Source: Tubulanus polymorphus (lineage: Eukaryota > Nemertea > Palaeonemertea > Tubulaniformes > Tubulanidae). From it: 64,000 nucleotides of DNA. The stretch's first letter is position 1. Each line of letters opens with the position of its first letter. The translations under genes were made by a program, and so were the position numbers. The DNA is taken from the NCBI RefSeq assembly GCF_964204645.1, contig NC_134028.1, forward strand, positions 20,372,153-20,436,152, read 5' to 3'. The notes under the pieces were generated by a model that was not told the DNA's origin, searched no databases, and saw only the letters and a program-made list of their open reading frames with translations. This document shows positions 61,290 to 64,000 of this stretch, in pieces.

Positions 61290-61680
61290 CTCAACGAGAA
61301 GACTAACTTGAACGTTTATCGAAGCCTTGAAAAAATAAAATATGTTATTGCTTAATATTGTCGACAATAAATGATATAATACGTGTATGAATTATATCAT
61401 ATTAAGGATCAATAAAGTTATTCTTAATCTAAATGTATCAACAATTGAATTCAATAAACCGGCAACCAGTCTAGGACAGATATATTGATGACGTAGTGCG
61501 CATCATCTCAAAAATTGTTCATAAAGACCTATGAAAAAATAAGATAAGAGTTATGAAATATATTAAATCACAAAATCAACGCAAAAATTCACAATTGTCA
61601 TTGTTGTTTTGAAACGCCAATATCGATGACGTAGTGTTCATCGACTCACACGGAACTCCTTATTCAACGCATACTAGAGG
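61290..61680 (+). repeat. Paired repeat, copy 2
   Basis: Second copy of 54400-54760, same orientation, with an extra insertion of about 60 bp near 61370-61440 (AATGATATAATACG region). Confidence 0.7.
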
Positions 61681-61883
61681 GTTTTTACGGCGTGAAAAAA
61701 CCGTTGTTTTAACACAGCGACTATAAATATAGAACGAAGATACCATTAGACAGCGGCGACGAACGCATTTCGCTCTCGTCAGCAAGGAACTTAATAGTAG
61801 TTGCATACGCATGTTAAAATACCATTTGGAAGGACAGGGTAAGAATGTATTGGAAATATAAACGATAACGAAGATTATAGCCG

Positions 61884-62241
61884 CGTTCACACTACGCTTA
61901 TATTCAGAACGGTCTAAATTTGGCCTGGCCAGTTTTCCTTGGCCATTTTATCCGTGGCCATTTTTCTTAAGTAAATACCTTGCCCATTCTTTTCGTTCAC
62001 CCAATTTAGCACGGACCAAACGTCCACACTGGCAAAAAAAACCTGTTCCATTTTAGACCGATCCAATTTGGACCGACCTAAAAGACCGATCCAGGCCGGT
62101 TCCAAATTTGGTACATAGAATTCGGAGCATAAAGCGCAATCTTGAAAACATTACTCACTTCGGCGGAAAGTGGGCACCGAATAGTCGCTTTATTCTGGCT
62201 TATTCCGTACCAGATGAGTCCAGGATCTAGTGTGAACGCCT
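61884..62241. mobile_element. Small DNA transposon with GCGTTCACACTA inverted ends
   Basis: The left end GCGTTCACACTA and right end TAGTGTGAACGC are exact complements. The interior of about 335 bp is rich in TTGGCC, GGACCGA and TTTAGACCGATCC words. The superfamily is unclear since no flanking duplication is evident. Confidence 0.6.
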
Positions 62242-64000
62242 TCATCGCGGAGAGGGGTTAGAAGATGGGGTATGTTGGACTCGGTGCATGGTCAGAATAG
62301 TGTGTGTACAATAACACCCTACTCGGTTGAGTCTTGACTTTAAATATTTCACCGATTTTACCGGATGTCGAGTTGAGGATCAGATATATCTGTAAACTCC
62401 CCAAGAAGAATATCAATTTCCCCGAAATTGATATCGATTCGTGCCGCGGTCTTCTGAGTTGACCAGTAAGCGTTGACCTCGTCCAGTTATCATATCAACT
62501 TCCACGAGTATAATAGATCTATGATTATTGATTTACGCTCGATCAAGAGTTTCACTTATTAGCCCCTAGAGTGCAATGAACCTGGCGAAACCTGGGCCTG
62601 AGGAAGAAGCATCTTTCAAATGTCGAGTAATTTGACTAAATTTGGGCTGTAGTTTCAACTGTGGGGGACAGCATTTCCGATCAAAATTCCTCATTCCAGT
62701 GCAGAAAAACAAACTCGACCAACTTTGACCTTAGTTTGAACAGGGAAGTGCGTTGAGACTTCCCTGGTAAGTTCCACAATTTTCGGTTAGAATTTGACTC
62801 CGGGGTGAATCATTTGAAATGAACTTATTTCAACTCAGAACTGCGAAACTGGATCCGGGTTTTATACAAATGTGTTTCTTTTCTGATTTGTACGCACATC
62901 AAACAGTAGACGATAAAACCAATTACTGCACCGGCTACACGCGGGTATTACAGGAATATTTACTGAAATAACATCCCAGAAAAACTTCTATAAATTGCTT
63001 CAGTTCTTTAGCCGCATTCAGTCTATTTATCTCTTATACACACTTATACACACAGAAAGAGGACGATATTCAGCCAGAGTTGTCTATGATGAATTGATTA
63101 GTGATCGCAATGAATCTAGGGAACGTCACAGAATGGATAGAGTTGACGATCGCGGAACGTAGAACGGGCCCGGTTAAACTGAAAACTTTGGTTTAGCTGT
63201 CATAAGAAATTTCGAATTTGCAAAAACAAAGCGATGCACCTGTTTCATATTTCAATTGTCAACTGTTTTATCCATTCATCAAAATACAAAATGACCACTT
63301 AATATGAAACAGCTTGTAAAGTACAACGTAAACCGTTTTAAGTTTAAACTTCTTAATGGAACTGAAGCCTGCAGAGAGAAACTATATGTAAGGCATATTT
63401 CACTTTCCCGAACTCTGGTTCATTGAAATTTCAAAAACGTTTCTAAAGATTTTTCTGGTATGCGTTGGATTCGTCGTTGAATGAATCTCCATTAAATCGT
63501 TACTTGTTTCATCTTTCGACTTGAACTTGAGTAAGAAGCCTCGTAGATTTTATTATACAGTTCGTACACTGAAACTGAACTGAGTAAATCATTCAATTGG
63601 AAGACGTTAAAAATGATGCTTTTTTCTAACGAAAGGAATGAATTCGTATTGACCTGACAGGTCTGAGAAATATGATAATACACACTCATAAATTTGAACT
63701 TTGACAAAGCAATGCGACAATTTTGTAGTGATTTTGAAAATGGCCATGAAACTCTGAGGCTGTGTTAGTATAACGACGATCTGTAAAAGGTCACCTGTGT
63801 GTTAAGTGGCCTCAGCTGAGATAATGACACTGAAAGAGTTGCGTAGGCAGCGTGATTCGGCTGTCAGACGAATAAACCATGTGACAAGTGCATTTAGATG
63901 AAAGTATGAGAATTATCTAGAGATATTCAGGAATAAGTTGTCGACGGATAATTTCACATAATTATCCAGCGCGCACCGAGTTATATGAGAGGATGATGGT
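62242..64000. other. Gene-poor DNA to the window end
   Basis: 62769-62859 is a diverged copy of the GTTCCACA...GAAACTGG MITE family of 281-396. Otherwise no exon, RNA gene or repeat boundary was found. Confidence 0.4.

Overview
This window is nuclear DNA from an animal, most likely a marine invertebrate; I cannot name the phylum. Genes are split by GT-AG introns, intergenic DNA is AT-rich, and much of it is transposable-element debris (LINE reverse transcriptase pieces, tRNA-derived SINEs, fold-back and MITE-like elements, minisatellites). There is no bacterial operon structure. Most short open frames in the window are chance.

Layout. 0-3 kb: decayed non-LTR retrotransposons on both sides of an intact single-exon class A GPCR (989-1939, minus). 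3-9 kb: repeats and one Harbinger-like non-autonomous transposon. 9.4-11.6 kb: a four-exon minus-strand gene for a secreted protein with an N-terminal PAN/apple-like domain, a short EGF-like linker and a C-terminal LamG-like jelly roll. 12-17 kb: a 982-bp fold-back element built from small palindromes, plus other repeats. 19-20 kb: a second, unrelated GPCR, now a pseudogene. 21.6 kb: a possible last exon of a single-pass membrane protein. 22-26 kb: dispersed repeats. 26.9-30.7 kb: a complete seven-exon TRMT10A-type tRNA guanine-9 methyltransferase gene (335 residues). 33.5-33.9 kb: a weak two-exon microprotein candidate. 35.5-36.2 kb: a two-exon gene for a 75-residue secreted eight-cysteine peptide. 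36.9-38.0 kb: a four-exon atypical Ras-like GTPase of RERG/RASL type. 38.4-40.2 kb: a second copy of the 23.5-25.2 kb repeat. 40-64 kb: gene-poor DNA with palindromic elements, paired repeats and CpG- or CRE-containing stretches; I could not support any gene there.

The genes do not form a pathway. The exon reconstructions rest on matching splice phases, which I checked by hand for the four multi-exon genes and the microprotein candidate. The most unusual structures are the fold-back palindrome array at 12 kb, the fold-back element at 46 kb, the intronic tandem array carrying CTCF-like cores, the GPCR pseudogene with a stop at its E/DRY position, and the Ras-like protein with a damaged G3 motif. 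I did not find a clearly new multi-gene system.
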